A DNA stretch of 64,000 nucleotides, taken from positions 806,001 through 870,000 of the forward strand of contig NZ_FOHX01000001.1 in assembly GCF_900111685.1 (NCBI RefSeq). Reading direction: 5' to 3'. The notes beneath the pieces were generated by a model. That model had not been told where the DNA came from, searched no databases, and saw only the letters and a list, made by a program, of their open reading frames with translations. Position numbers and translations under genes: made by a program. Of this stretch, positions 41,966 through 51,256 are shown in pieces. The DNA is from Nonomuraea wenchangensis (lineage in GTDB: Bacteria; Actinomycetota; Actinomycetes; Streptosporangiales; Streptosporangiaceae). How positions within the stretch are numbered: position 1 is the stretch's first letter; every line of letters starts with the position of its first letter.

Positions 41966-43825
41966 TCACAGCTCCAGGCTCACGCCGTAGTGCTTGAGCC
42001 AGGAGTTGAACTGCAGCGCCATCTCCACGTTCATCCGGCTCGGCCAGTCCTGCGCCACGTCCTTCGGGTGTCTGAGCACCTCGTCGGCGGCGGACCGGTC
42101 GAGCAGCGGCAGGACGGGCGCGTTCGGGTCGGCCAGCAGGTCGGCCAGCTCCTGGTGCAGCGCCCGCGTGTAGGCGGGGTCCTGCGTCACCGGGTAGGGG
42201 CTCTTACGGCGGTCCAGGACGGAGGGCGGCAGGAGGTCCTTCACCGCGGCCCGCAGCAGGCTCTTCTCCCGCCCGTCGAAGGTCTTGAACGCCCAGGGCG
42301 TGTTGTAGACGTACTCGACGAGCCGGTGGTCGCAGAACGGGACCCGGGTCTCCAGCCCGGACGTCATCGCCAGCCGGTCGCTCCGGTCCAGCAGCATGGG
42401 CAGCCAGCGCGCCAGCTTGACGTAGCAGACCGAGCGCATCAGGTGCTCCCGCTCGTCCTCGCCCTCCTGGTGCGGGGCCTCCGCGAGCGCCTGGTGGTAG
42501 TTGTCGGCGTAATACCGGTCCATGTCCAGCTTCTGCAGGAAGCTCCGGTCGAACAGGCCGCGGCCCTGCCCGTTGGCGCAGCCCGGCTGCCGCTTCTCGT
42601 TCGCCACCCAGGGGAAGGTGCCGGAGCGGACGAGCTCGTCGTCGTGCACCCAGCGGAAGCCGCCGAAGATCTCGTCGGCGGTCTCCCCCGTCAGCGCCAC
42701 GGTCGAGTGCTGCCGGATGGCGCGCAGCATCAGGTAGAACGAGGTGTCCATGTCCCCGACCGTGGTGGGCATGTCCTGCGCCGTCATGGCGGCCTTGCGG
42801 GCCTCCGGGTCGGTCAGGGCGGCGGTGTCCAGCACGATGTCGGTGTGGTCGGCGTCGACGTGCCGGGCGAGCTCGGCCGCGTACGGCGCGTCCGCGGTGT
42901 CCCTGGTGTCGTCGGGGCGGAAGTTCTCGCTGTACCCGACGTACGTGGTCGTGACGCTGCGCACCCGCTCCCCGTTGACCTTGCGCTGCCAGCGGGCGGC
43001 GAGCGCGGTGACCGCGCTGGAGTCGAGGCCGCCGGACAGCGTCGTGCACAGGGGCACGTCGGACACCAGCTCGCGCAGGACGATGTCCTCCAGCAGGGAC
43101 CGGACGTGGTCGACGGTGCCGTCCAGGTCCTCGGTGTGGGGCCGCGCGCTCAGCGCCCAGTAGCGCCGCTCGACGACCTTGCCGGGCCGTACGGTCAGCG
43201 TGTGGCCGGGCCGCACCTCCCGCTGGTCGCGGAAGACCGCCTGCCCCGGCTGCTTGGCGGTGGAGAAGACCTCGCGCAGGCCGTCGAGGTCGACGGCGGT
43301 CCCGGTCTCCGGGTGCGCCAGCAGCGCCTTCGGCTCGGAGGCGAACAGCACGCCGTCGGGGCGCAGGCTGTAGAACAGGGGCTTGATGCCGAACCGGTCG
43401 CGGACGAGCAGCAGGCTCTGGTCGCGCACGTCCCAGACGCCGAAGGAGAACATGCCCTCCAGGCGCGTGGCGCAGTCGGCGCCCCACTCCAGGTAGGAGC
43501 GCAGGACGACCTCCGTGTCGCTCCTGGTGCGGAAGCGGTGGCCGCGCTGCTCCAGCTCGTTGCGCAGCTCGCGGAAGTTGTAGACCTCGCCGCTGTAGGT
43601 GATCACCGCGATCGTGCGGCCGTCCTCCTCGGCCGTCATGGGCTGGACGCCGCCCGTGAGGTCGATGACCGATGTCCTGGTGTGCCCCAGCGCCGCGTGC
43701 CCGGCGCACCAGACGCCTCTGGCATCGGGACCACGTGGTGTCAGGGTGTCGGTCATCGCGTCGATCGTCCGGTGCTCTCCGGACAGATCGCGTGCGAAGT
43801 CCACCCAACCGGCGATGCCGCACAT
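41966..43825 (-). CDS. Asparagine-synthase-type amidotransferase (AsnB family)
   Basis: A 619-residue glutamine-dependent amidotransferase. The nucleophile Cys2 is exposed in MCGIAGW, which fixes the start at 43825. The glutaminase domain has TSVIDLTGGVQPM and YSGEVYNFRELR, and the synthetase domain has the PP-loop TLSGGLDSSAVTALAA with the later LARWLPMLLDRSDRLAMTSGLETRVPF. In aromatic clusters such enzymes (XanA, LlpA, PdmN-like) amidate a polyketide carboxyl group, either to seed a nitrogen ring or to attach an amino acid. A SARP-type triple box lies just upstream. Confidence 0.93.
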   Translation of the reverse strand: MCGIAGWVDFARDLSGEHRTIDAMTDTLTPRGPDARGVWCAGHAALGHTRTSVIDLTGGVQPMTAEEDGRTIAVITYSGEVYNFRELRNELEQRGHRFRTRSDTEVVLRSYLEWGADCATRLEGMFSFGVWDVRDQSLLLVRDRFGIKPLFYSLRPDGVLFASEPKALLAHPETGTAVDLDGLREVFSTAKQPGQAVFRDQREVRPGHTLTVRPGKVVERRYWALSARPHTEDLDGTVDHVRSLLEDIVLRELVSDVPLCTTLSGGLDSSAVTALAARWQRKVNGERVRSVTTTYVGYSENFRPDDTRDTADAPYAAELARHVDADHTDIVLDTAALTDPEARKAAMTAQDMPTTVGDMDTSFYLMLRAIRQHSTVALTGETADEIFGGFRWVHDDELVRSGTFPWVANEKRQPGCANGQGRGLFDRSFLQKLDMDRYYADNYHQALAEAPHQEGEDEREHLMRSVCYVKLARWLPMLLDRSDRLAMTSGLETRVPFCDHRLVEYVYNTPWAFKTFDGREKSLLRAAVKDLLPPSVLDRRKSPYPVTQDPAYTRALHQELADLLADPNAPVLPLLDRSAADEVLRHPKDVAQDWPSRMNVEMALQFNSWLKHYGVSLEL

Positions 43826-43858
43826 ACGGGCCTCCATCTGGTTGTCCGACTACCGTCG

Positions 43859-43902
43859 AGCCTGCTGGGACCGGCTCGAACCCGCCTCAACGGCGGATCG
43901 AG
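43859..43902 (-). promoter_or_regulatory. SARP-type promoter (triple box) for the amidotransferase gene
   Basis: Minus strand: CTCGATC (43902-43896), GTTGAGG (43891-43885) and TTCGAGC (43880-43874) at 11-bp period, nine bases, CAGGCT (43864-43859), then a short leader with GGAGG before the ATG. Confidence 0.72.
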
Positions 43903-45134
43903 CCCCCTTGGCCCGGCCCGCGCAGGCCGAACAGGAAGGCGGTCAGGCGGGTGCGGCGCACCAGCACGTCGTACGCGGCCACGGTGAGCGCGAGCGACAG
44001 CGCGACGATGACCAGGTACTCCGCCAGGGCCGGCGTGTCCCTGCCGACGACGAAGAAGGCCACGGCCACGACGATCGGCTGGTGCAGGACGTACACGGGT
44101 AGGGCGGCGGGGGCCAGGTAGCCGTACAGGCGGCCGAGCGGCCGGTCCGGGGCGACGGCGCGGCCGAGGGCGGACGGCGTACGGTCGAGCAGGCGCAGGA
44201 TCACGACCAGCAGGCACCACCCCGCCAGGCCGTGGAGCGCGCGTACCCCGGCCGCCAGGGGCGTCATGCCGGTGAACGCGTCCGCGCCCGGCTCCGTCAG
44301 GAGGGCGAACCCCGGCACGCTCGCCGCCAGCAGCACGATCCCCGCCACGGCCGCGGGCACCGTGTCACGGCGGATCGCGGCGGGGAACGTCTGGTGGGTG
44401 ACGAGCACGAACCCGTACAGGAAGAACACCGCGTAGGCCCAGCGGTTCCAGCCGCCCATGGTCTCCTCCAGCCCGGCCGCGGCGGAGATCGCCGCGATCG
44501 GGAGGCCGAACAGCAGCGTCCCGCCCGGCAGGGCGGCCACCCGCGCGGGACCGGCGCGCAGCCGGCGGGCGAGCGCCCGCGGCAGCCAGCGCACCAGGGG
44601 CGCGAGCAGCAGGGAGAAGCACAGCAGCAGCACGAGGAACCACAGGTGCCCGGTCTCGAAGTACGTGCCCTTCAGGACGAACGGGAAGTCCGCCGGCGCC
44701 GGCCGCACAGCGAAGAACCTCGGCAGGAACGCCAGGTACGACTCGTGGTAACCGGGATCGGTCCGTAACCGTAACCACTGCGGGATCGGGGCGACGGTCA
44801 CCATCGCCACCACGAACGGCACGCCCAGCCGCCGCAGCCGCTCGGCCGCGAACCCACCGGGCCCCCGGCGGCGCATCGAGTGCCACGCCCCGAACCCCGC
44901 GATGAGGAAGAGGAGGGGCATCGCCCAGACGACGCAGAGGGCGGCGACGAGGCCGGTGACGAGGAAGGGGGCGTCGCCGGTCCCGGCGTTGGTGACGTAG
45001 AAGCCGTCACGCGAGCCGAAGACCAGCGACGCGTGGAAGAACACCAGGCCCACGACCACGACCAGGCGCATGACGTCGAACTCGGGGCGCCGTTCCCGCG
45101 CCAGGTCCCGGGGCGCCCCGATGCCGGTCGTCAT
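43887..45134 (-). CDS. Membrane acyltransferase (acyltransferase 3 / OafA family)
   Basis: A 415-residue polytopic protein with about ten hydrophobic segments. FDVMRLVVVVGLVFFHASLVFGSRDG near the start carries the conserved His of the acyltransferase-3 family, and YFETGHLWFLVLLLCFSLLLAPL is the typical central motif. Members O-acylate sugars, lipids or antibiotics at the membrane. Lying directly downstream of the NRPS on the same strand, it may acylate the product or be a self-protection function. The true role cannot be read. Confidence 0.82.
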   Translation of the reverse strand: MTTGIGAPRDLARERRPEFDVMRLVVVVGLVFFHASLVFGSRDGFYVTNAGTGDAPFLVTGLVAALCVVWAMPLLFLIAGFGAWHSMRRRGPGGFAAERLRRLGVPFVVAMVTVAPIPQWLRLRTDPGYHESYLAFLPRFFAVRPAPADFPFVLKGTYFETGHLWFLVLLLCFSLLLAPLVRWLPRALARRLRAGPARVAALPGGTLLFGLPIAAISAAAGLEETMGGWNRWAYAVFFLYGFVLVTHQTFPAAIRRDTVPAAVAGIVLLAASVPGFALLTEPGADAFTGMTPLAAGVRALHGLAGWCLLVVILRLLDRTPSALGRAVAPDRPLGRLYGYLAPAALPVYVLHQPIVVAVAFFVVGRDTPALAEYLVIVALSLALTVAAYDVLVRRTRLTAFLFGLRGPGQGGSIRR

Positions 45135-45213
45135 GCCTGCGCCTCCCCTGTGGGCCGTGGCCGGTCCGAGGGGGACGGCCGTCAGGCGGCCGCCGGCTAC
45201 TCCCCTCTCTCCT

Positions 45214-48200
45214 TCACTCTGCCCCCTGCGACGCGATTATCTTCTTCATCACCTCGGCGAGGTCGTCGGCGACGGCGCGGACGTGGGGCGGCCGGAGCAC
45301 GGACAGGTGGCCGCCGGCGCAGGCGCGCGCGTCGAGCCGGGCCGCGAACGGCCGCCAGCACTCGGCGAGCGGCACGGACCAGGCCGACTCCCGCGCCTGG
45401 TACAGCAGCACGGGAGCGGCGACCGGCCGCGGCCGGTACGTCAGCAGGGCGTGGGTGTGCGCGGCCAGGATGCGCACCCGCGCCTCGAACTCCTCCCGCG
45501 CCAGCGACAGCATGACCTCGGGCAGGTTGAGCTCCCGCATGAGCGCGCGGGCGCGGGACGAGCCCGCCAGGTCCGGCAGCGCCCCGGCGGCGGCGACCAG
45601 CGACGACAGCTCGTCGATCCGGTCCCGGTCGCGCTCCACCATGTCCTTGACGGGGCCGACGGGCAGGGCCGCGTCCACGGCGGTCAGCAGCGCGACCTCC
45701 GCGCCCTGCCGCTCGGCGAGCTCGGCGACCGCCAGGGCGACCGCCCCGCCGAGCGAGTAGCCCGTCAGGAAGTACGGCCCGGACGGCTGCATGCCGCGGA
45801 TCGCGCCCCAGTACGTCTCGGCCAGCTCCACCAGGTCGCGCCCGGGGGCCAGCCCGAGCCTGATGCCGCCCGACTCGATCCCGACCAGACGGGCCACCGG
45901 CGAGAGGATCTCCGCCAGGTCTGTGTAGGCGCTGACGTTGCCGCCGATCTCGTGGAGGCAGAACATCATCGGGCCGGCCGGGCTGTCCCCGTTGAGTATC
46001 GCCATGGACACCCGCCCCCGGTCCCCGCCCTGCCACACCTGGAAGCGCCAGCCTGAGCCGCCGGCCGCGGTCCTCGCCCGCCCGCCGCCGGACACCCGCG
46101 CGGCCATCTCGGCCAGGGTCTCCGACTCGAACACCACCCGCGAGCTGAGCCGGATGCCGTGCTCCCTCGCCCTGGTGATGAGGGCGATGCTGAGGACGGA
46201 GTCGCCGCCGAGGTCGAAGAAGCCGTCGTGGACGCCGACCCGGTCGAGCCCGAGCACCTCCGCCCAGACCCGGGCGAGGGTCTCCTCGACGGGCGTGCGC
46301 GGCGGCACGAACTCCGTCTCCAGCCGGGGCCGCTCGCCGCCGGGGGCCGGCAGCGCCGCCCGGTCGATCTTCCCGTTGCCCGTCAGGGGCAGCTCGTCCA
46401 TCCGGACGAAGCCGCTCGGCACCATGTAGCCGGGCAACGTCCGCCCGCACCACTCCCGCAGGTCGGCCGCGGCCGGTTCCGCGCCGTCGCCGGGGGCCCA
46501 GTAGGCGAACAGCCGCGTGTCGCCCGGCGTGACCTCGCGGGCCACCACCGCGCACGAGGCCACCGCCGGGTGCCCGGCGAGCGCCGACTCGACCTCGCCC
46601 GGCTCGATGCGGTGGCCGCGGATCTTCACCTGGTGGTCGATCCGGCCGGCGAACTCCAGCGACCCGTCGGGCAGCCACCGGACCAGGTCGCCCGTCCGGT
46701 ACAGCCGCCGTTCCACCCCGCCGACGGTCCGGACGACGAACCTCCCGGCGGTCAGCTCGGGCCGGTTCACGTAGCCGCGGGCGACGCCGGCGCCGCCGAT
46801 CCACAGCTCGCCGACCACGCCCACGGGGACCGGCCGCTCCCGCGCGTCCACCACGAACACCTCCGTGTTCGCGATCGGCCGGCCGATCGGGATCCTCTCG
46901 GCGGGCCGGCGGATGGTCGCGGTGGTGGCCGTCACGGTGGTCTCGCTGGGGCCGTAGACGTTGAACAGCGGCACGTCCGACACCTCGAACCAGCGCCGGA
47001 CCTGCGCGGGCAGCACCTGCTCGCCGCCGAGGGAGACCAGCCTCAGGCTGGGGCCGAGCCGCCCGTCGATGCCGAGCTTGTCCACCAGCAGGCCCCACAC
47101 CGAGGGCGGCAGCTCGCACACGCTCACCTCGTGCTCGACGATCGCGTCGAGCAGCCACTGCAGGTCCCACTGCCCCTGCCGGACGACCAGCCGCGCGCCG
47201 GCCACGAGCGGGGGGAAGATCTGGCCGATCGAGCCGTCGAAGGCGATCGAGGCGAACTGCAGGAAGGTGTCGCCGGGGGTGAGCGCGTACCGGTCGCGCA
47301 GCTCCACGACCCGGGCGGTCAGCGACCGGTGCTCGACCTGGACGCCCTTCGGCCGCCCGGTGGAGCCGGAGGTGTAGATGACGTACGCCAGGTCGTCCGG
47401 CCCCGCGCCGCCGTCGGGCGCGGTGACGGGGTGCCGGGCGATCGCGTCCCGGTCGGCGTCCAGGCGCACCACGGCGGCGGCGCCGGCGGCCCTGAGCCGG
47501 TCGTCCAGGTCCCGCTCCGACACGACCACGGACATGCCCACGTCGCGGATCAGGAACGCCAGCCGCTCCGGCGGATGGTCCGGGTCCAGCGGCACGTACG
47601 CGCCGCCCGCCTTCATGACGCCGAGCAGCGCGACGATCATCGGCGCGCCGCGCCCGACGCAGACCCCGACCGGAACCTCCGGGCCCACGCCGTGCCCGCG
47701 CAGGTGGTGCGCGAGCTGGTTCGCCCGCTCGTCGAGCTCCCGGTACGTCACCCGCTCCGGCCCCGCGACCACCGCGACCGCGTCCGGGCACTCCCGCGCC
47801 CGCTCGGCCACCAGCTCGTGCACGCCCCGTCCGGCCGGGTACGGCGCCGCCGTCCTGTTCCAGTCGACGACGATCCGGCGCCGTTCCGCCTCGGTCAGCA
47901 GCTCCAGCTCGCTCACGCGGGCGTCAGGATCGGCGGCCATCCCGGCCAGCACCTGCCGGAGATGGCCGGCCAGCCGGTCGATCGTCTCCGCCTCGAACAG
48001 GTCGGCCGAGTACTCGAGGCGCGCGGTGAGCGAGCCCGCCGCGTCCTGGGCGAACAGCCCCAGCTCGGCCGGGGTGACGGTGGTCCACGCCGACGCCGAC
48101 GCGACCTCGATCCCGGCCGCCCGCCAGGCGAGGGCCGGCTCCTCCTCGAACGCGTACCGCACCGGCGGCGGCCCGGCGACGGTCGAGGCGTCCAGGAGGC

Positions 48201-48912
48201 CGCGCCCGGTGCGCGCCAGCGCCTCCCGCACGGTCGGGTCGCCGGACAGGTCGCCGCGGAACAGCCGGGTGTCGGCGGGGGAACCGTCGGCGACCGGCAG
48301 GCCCACCGGAACGTCGTCCCTGCCGGTGTACCGGCTGAGCACGATCTGGAAGGCCGCCAGCAGGATCGCGGCCACCGGCACGTCGAGGCGCGCGCCCAAC
48401 GCCCGCGCCGCCTCCGCGTCCAGCGCGAACTCCCGCGCCGCGCCCCGGCCGGAGAGCTCCGGAGGGCGGACGTGATCGACCGGCAGCGGCAGCGCGGGCG
48501 GCTCGCCCGCCGGTCCGCCCCGTGGGGCCGCCTCCGCGCGGCGCGGCGCGGGAACGGCGGGCCGGCCGCGCGCCGCGGCCGCGTACAGCCGCGGGAGCTG
48601 CCGGCTGAGGCAGGTGAGCAGCCACGCGCCGGTCGCCAGCGGGTTCGTCGCCACCACCAGGACATCGGCCGCCGGCCGCCGGATCAGCGTGGCCCGCACC
48701 GCGGAGCGGGTGGCGAACCCCGCCCGCCGCTCCTGGCCGAGCACCTCGTCCACGGCTCCGGCGCCGTCCGTCTCCAGCACGCGCAGCTCGCAGTCGTCCA
48801 TCGCCGCTTCGTGGACCCACAGCCGGGCCGCCGCGGCCCGCAGCGCCGCCCGCAGCGCCTCCACGTCGAGCCGTCCACGGAACCGGAGGACGACTCCCGC
48901 ACCGCCTTCCAT
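45214..48912 (-). CDS. Single-module NRPS: degenerate C-like, A, T and TE domains
   Basis: A 1232-residue protein. Residues 1-320 resemble a condensation domain, but the HHxxxDG site is lost (NPLATGAW stands there). The adenylation domain (about 345-850) has YIYTSGSTGRPKGV, FDGSIGQ, NVYGPSETTV, YRTGD and the Lys in LPLTGNGKIDR. A carrier domain follows with DLGGDSVLSI, then a thioesterase with GYSLGGAVAL and a final His in GGHLSVL. The specificity residues read as D-G-G-S-V-L-V-V-T (then K), which I cannot assign. It should activate one amino acid and release or transfer it, for example onto the polyketide acid. The methyltransferase gene ends one base upstream. Confidence 0.9.
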   Translation of the reverse strand: MEGGAGVVLRFRGRLDVEALRAALRAAAARLWVHEAAMDDCELRVLETDGAGAVDEVLGQERRAGFATRSAVRATLIRRPAADVLVVATNPLATGAWLLTCLSRQLPRLYAAAARGRPAVPAPRRAEAAPRGGPAGEPPALPLPVDHVRPPELSGRGAAREFALDAEAARALGARLDVPVAAILLAAFQIVLSRYTGRDDVPVGLPVADGSPADTRLFRGDLSGDPTVREALARTGRGLLDASTVAGPPPVRYAFEEEPALAWRAAGIEVASASAWTTVTPAELGLFAQDAAGSLTARLEYSADLFEAETIDRLAGHLRQVLAGMAADPDARVSELELLTEAERRRIVVDWNRTAAPYPAGRGVHELVAERARECPDAVAVVAGPERVTYRELDERANQLAHHLRGHGVGPEVPVGVCVGRGAPMIVALLGVMKAGGAYVPLDPDHPPERLAFLIRDVGMSVVVSERDLDDRLRAAGAAAVVRLDADRDAIARHPVTAPDGGAGPDDLAYVIYTSGSTGRPKGVQVEHRSLTARVVELRDRYALTPGDTFLQFASIAFDGSIGQIFPPLVAGARLVVRQGQWDLQWLLDAIVEHEVSVCELPPSVWGLLVDKLGIDGRLGPSLRLVSLGGEQVLPAQVRRWFEVSDVPLFNVYGPSETTVTATTATIRRPAERIPIGRPIANTEVFVVDARERPVPVGVVGELWIGGAGVARGYVNRPELTAGRFVVRTVGGVERRLYRTGDLVRWLPDGSLEFAGRIDHQVKIRGHRIEPGEVESALAGHPAVASCAVVAREVTPGDTRLFAYWAPGDGAEPAAADLREWCGRTLPGYMVPSGFVRMDELPLTGNGKIDRAALPAPGGERPRLETEFVPPRTPVEETLARVWAEVLGLDRVGVHDGFFDLGGDSVLSIALITRAREHGIRLSSRVVFESETLAEMAARVSGGGRARTAAGGSGWRFQVWQGGDRGRVSMAILNGDSPAGPMMFCLHEIGGNVSAYTDLAEILSPVARLVGIESGGIRLGLAPGRDLVELAETYWGAIRGMQPSGPYFLTGYSLGGAVALAVAELAERQGAEVALLTAVDAALPVGPVKDMVERDRDRIDELSSLVAAAGALPDLAGSSRARALMRELNLPEVMLSLAREEFEARVRILAAHTHALLTYRPRPVAAPVLLYQARESAWSVPLAECWRPFAARLDARACAGGHLSVLRPPHVRAVADDLAEVMKKIIASQGAE

Positions 48913-48913
48913 G

Positions 48914-49912
48914 TCAGACCTCTCCTCCCCCGCACAGGTTCGCCAGCGCGGCGCCCCGCTGGATGCGCGTGGCGCACCGGTCGAGGCTCGCGCCCTTTCC
49001 GCACACCACCGTGAACCCCGTAGGCCGGAGCGCCAGCTCCAGGCAGCGGAGCTGGGAACGGGGATCCAGGCCGAGGAACGCCGTCCTGGCCGCCGGCTCG
49101 GCGAAGAGCGTCGCGGCGGTGATGGCGCCGTACTTCGGGTCCGCCCAGTCCGCGACGTTGATCACGCCTGAACCGTCCTGCCAGTTGACGCCGGTGGCGA
49201 CCGCCCACGGGAACTCGTGGGCGAACAGGCCGGCGACGGAGTCGAAGTCGTAGGCGTTCACGATCGGATGGAGGTAGGCGTCCGCGGCGGCGGCGACGTG
49301 CGCCTCGTCGCTCACGTCGGAGTGCGAGGTGCCCGAGCCGTAGCGCGCCATCGACAGGGACAGGCTCAGGTCCCGCAGCAGCTGGTCGGCGTCGGCGTTC
49401 CCGCCGGCCAGCAGGCGGACCAGGCGCCGCTCCAGCAGCCGGTCGTACTCGCCGTAGAGGTGGTAGAACCACGTGTACATGGCGCCGTCCGGCTCCAGAT
49501 GGCCGGCCAGCCATGTGACGCCGGCCGGGGGGTCGGGCAGGTGATGGATGACGCCGGTGCTCGTGATGACGTCGAACCGCCGGCCGAGTGCCGCGCCGCC
49601 GATCTCGCCCTGCTCGAACGCGACGTTCCCGCAGCCGTGTCTTCTCGCCAGCTCCCGCGCCACCGCGAGGGAGCTGCCGCTGAAGTCGAGCCCCAGGAAC
49701 GAGGTGTCGGGGAACTGCAGGGCCATCCCGACCAGCCGGTGGCCGGTGCCGCAGCCGGCGTCGAGCACCCGCCTGCCGTCGAGGTCCGTGAACGTCAGGT
49801 CCACGCCGATGGCCGTGTCGAAGATGGGCTCCGCGGCCGAGGTGGGCAACGGGTACGGGAAACGCTCGTACAGGTCGCGTACATCCCTGGGGTATGCGTG
49901 CTCAGTGGTCAT
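48914..49912 (-). CDS. Class I SAM-dependent methyltransferase
   Basis: A 332-residue methyltransferase. It begins YPRDVRDLYERFPYPLPTSAAEPIFDT, a lead-in common to a group of family-11 type methyltransferases, then motif I RRVLDAGCGTGHRLVGMALQFP, LGLDFSGSSLAVARELARRHG and TSTGVIHHLPDPP. The C-terminal 120 residues (from NAYDFDSVAGLFAHEF) are a separate helical region. It lies between a P450 and the NRPS on the same strand with gaps of 27 and 1 bp, so its target is probably linked to the amino-acid unit or the aglycone. Confidence 0.83.
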   Translation of the reverse strand: MTTEHAYPRDVRDLYERFPYPLPTSAAEPIFDTAIGVDLTFTDLDGRRVLDAGCGTGHRLVGMALQFPDTSFLGLDFSGSSLAVARELARRHGCGNVAFEQGEIGGAALGRRFDVITSTGVIHHLPDPPAGVTWLAGHLEPDGAMYTWFYHLYGEYDRLLERRLVRLLAGGNADADQLLRDLSLSLSMARYGSGTSHSDVSDEAHVAAAADAYLHPIVNAYDFDSVAGLFAHEFPWAVATGVNWQDGSGVINVADWADPKYGAITAATLFAEPAARTAFLGLDPRSQLRCLELALRPTGFTVVCGKGASLDRCATRIQRGAALANLCGGGEV

Positions 49913-49939
49913 TGATCGCCGCTCTTCTGCGTGACGTTG

Positions 49940-51148
49940 CTACCACGTGACGGGAATCTCGTGCGCCCCGTAGATCTGCATGTCGGAGCACATGGGCACC
50001 TGCTCGACCGGGACGGCCAGCCGCAGGCCGGGAAGACGCCGGGTCAGCCTGCCGAACGCGATCCGCATCTCCATCCGGGCGAGCTCCTGGCCGAGGCACT
50101 GGTGGGCGCCGTACGCGAAGCCGACGTGGCGCTTGGGCTCCCGCGTCACGTCCATGACGTCGGGCGCGTCGAACTGCGCCGGGTCGCGGTTGGCCGACTC
50201 GGTCGACAGCAGGATCGGGTCACCCGCGCTGATCCGCTGCCCGCCGATCTCCAGGTCGGCCTTGGCGGAGCGCGGCAGGCAGTACGGGCCGACCGTCAGG
50301 AAGCGCAGCATCTCCTCGACGCCGCGCTCGACGTTCTCGGGGTGCTCGCACAGGTTCACCCACTGCGTCCGGTGCGTCAGCAGCGCGAGCGCGCCGAGGC
50401 CGAGCATGTTGGCGGTGGTCGCGTACCCGGCGATGACCATCAGGTTGCCGATGGCCACCAGCTCGTCGTCGGTCAGCGGCACGCCGTCCGACGGCACGGC
50501 CTCGATGAGGCCGCTCAGCAGTCCCTCGTCCGGGCTCCGCCGCTTCTCCTGGACGAAGGCGCGCATGTCGGACGCCATCCCCGTCATCGCGTCGAGGAGC
50601 TCGTCCTTCGTCCGCTCCAGCCGCATGATCGTGTTGGTGCGCTGCTGGAACTGCTTGCTCTCCGAGTACGGCATGCCGAGCAGCTCGCAGATCACCATCG
50701 ACGGGACCGGCAGCGCGAAGTCCCGCACCAGGTCGGCAGGCGGCCCGGCGGCGACCATCGCGTCCAGGTGCTGATCGACGATCTCCTCGATGCGCGGCGC
50801 CAGCGCCTTCAGCCGCCGGACGGTGAACTGCCCGGTCAGCAGCCGCCGGTACCGGGTGTGCTCGGGCGGGTCCATCCCGATGAAGGAGGTCCCGAAGCCG
50901 GAGGCCAGGTACTCCTCCGGGGTGAGCGTCACCGACGTGACCGAGGTCTGGAACCCGCGCCGGGCGCTGACGTCGGGGTGGATCAGCGCCGACGTCACGT
51001 CCTCGAAGCGCGTGAGCAGCCAGCCGGTCTTCCCGTCCGGCAGCGCCACCGGGCAGACGCGGCTCTCCTCCCGCAGGCGGGCGTACTCCGGCGGTGGGGC
51101 CAGCGGGTGCTCGCGCGCCAGCGGCAGAGGTCGGGGGGTCTGGGTCAT
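49940..51148 (-). CDS. Cytochrome P450
   Basis: A 402-residue bacterial P450. DPPEHTRYRRLLTGQF, the ExxR in GVEEMLRFL and the heme motif FAYGAHQCLGQELARMEM are normal. Helix I reads VIAGYATTANML, with Ala where an acidic residue usually precedes the oxygen-activating Thr. It heads the minus-strand run P450, methyltransferase, NRPS, acyltransferase. A heptamer triplet at 51223-51251 lies about 75 bp upstream of the start. Confidence 0.92.
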   Translation of the reverse strand: MTQTPRPLPLAREHPLAPPPEYARLREESRVCPVALPDGKTGWLLTRFEDVTSALIHPDVSARRGFQTSVTSVTLTPEEYLASGFGTSFIGMDPPEHTRYRRLLTGQFTVRRLKALAPRIEEIVDQHLDAMVAAGPPADLVRDFALPVPSMVICELLGMPYSESKQFQQRTNTIMRLERTKDELLDAMTGMASDMRAFVQEKRRSPDEGLLSGLIEAVPSDGVPLTDDELVAIGNLMVIAGYATTANMLGLGALALLTHRTQWVNLCEHPENVERGVEEMLRFLTVGPYCLPRSAKADLEIGGQRISAGDPILLSTESANRDPAQFDAPDVMDVTREPKRHVGFAYGAHQCLGQELARMEMRIAFGRLTRRLPGLRLAVPVEQVPMCSDMQIYGAHEIPVTW

Positions 51149-51222
51149 CACAGTTCTCCCTTGGGAATCACAGGGGGCGGCGCCGCCGTGCGGGATCCGC
51201 CTGCCGTGCTGCTCCTCCACCT

Positions 51223-51251
51223 CAGCGAGGGTTCCTGGAGGATCGATCCAG
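51223..51251 (-). promoter_or_regulatory. Possible SARP boxes upstream of the P450-methyltransferase-NRPS operon
   Basis: Minus strand: CTGGATC (51251-51245), CTCCAGG (51240-51234) and CTCGCTG (51229-51223) at 11-bp period. The hexamer nine bases further (AGCAGC) is not a good -10, so this site is less certain. Confidence 0.4.
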
Positions 51252-51256
51252 CCTGG

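Noticed and set aside
46159..49014. A 951-codon open frame on the plus strand opposite the NRPS gene
   Set aside because: Composition is typical of an antisense shadow (Arg, Gly, His, Pro), and the minus strand encodes clear A, T and TE domain motifs.
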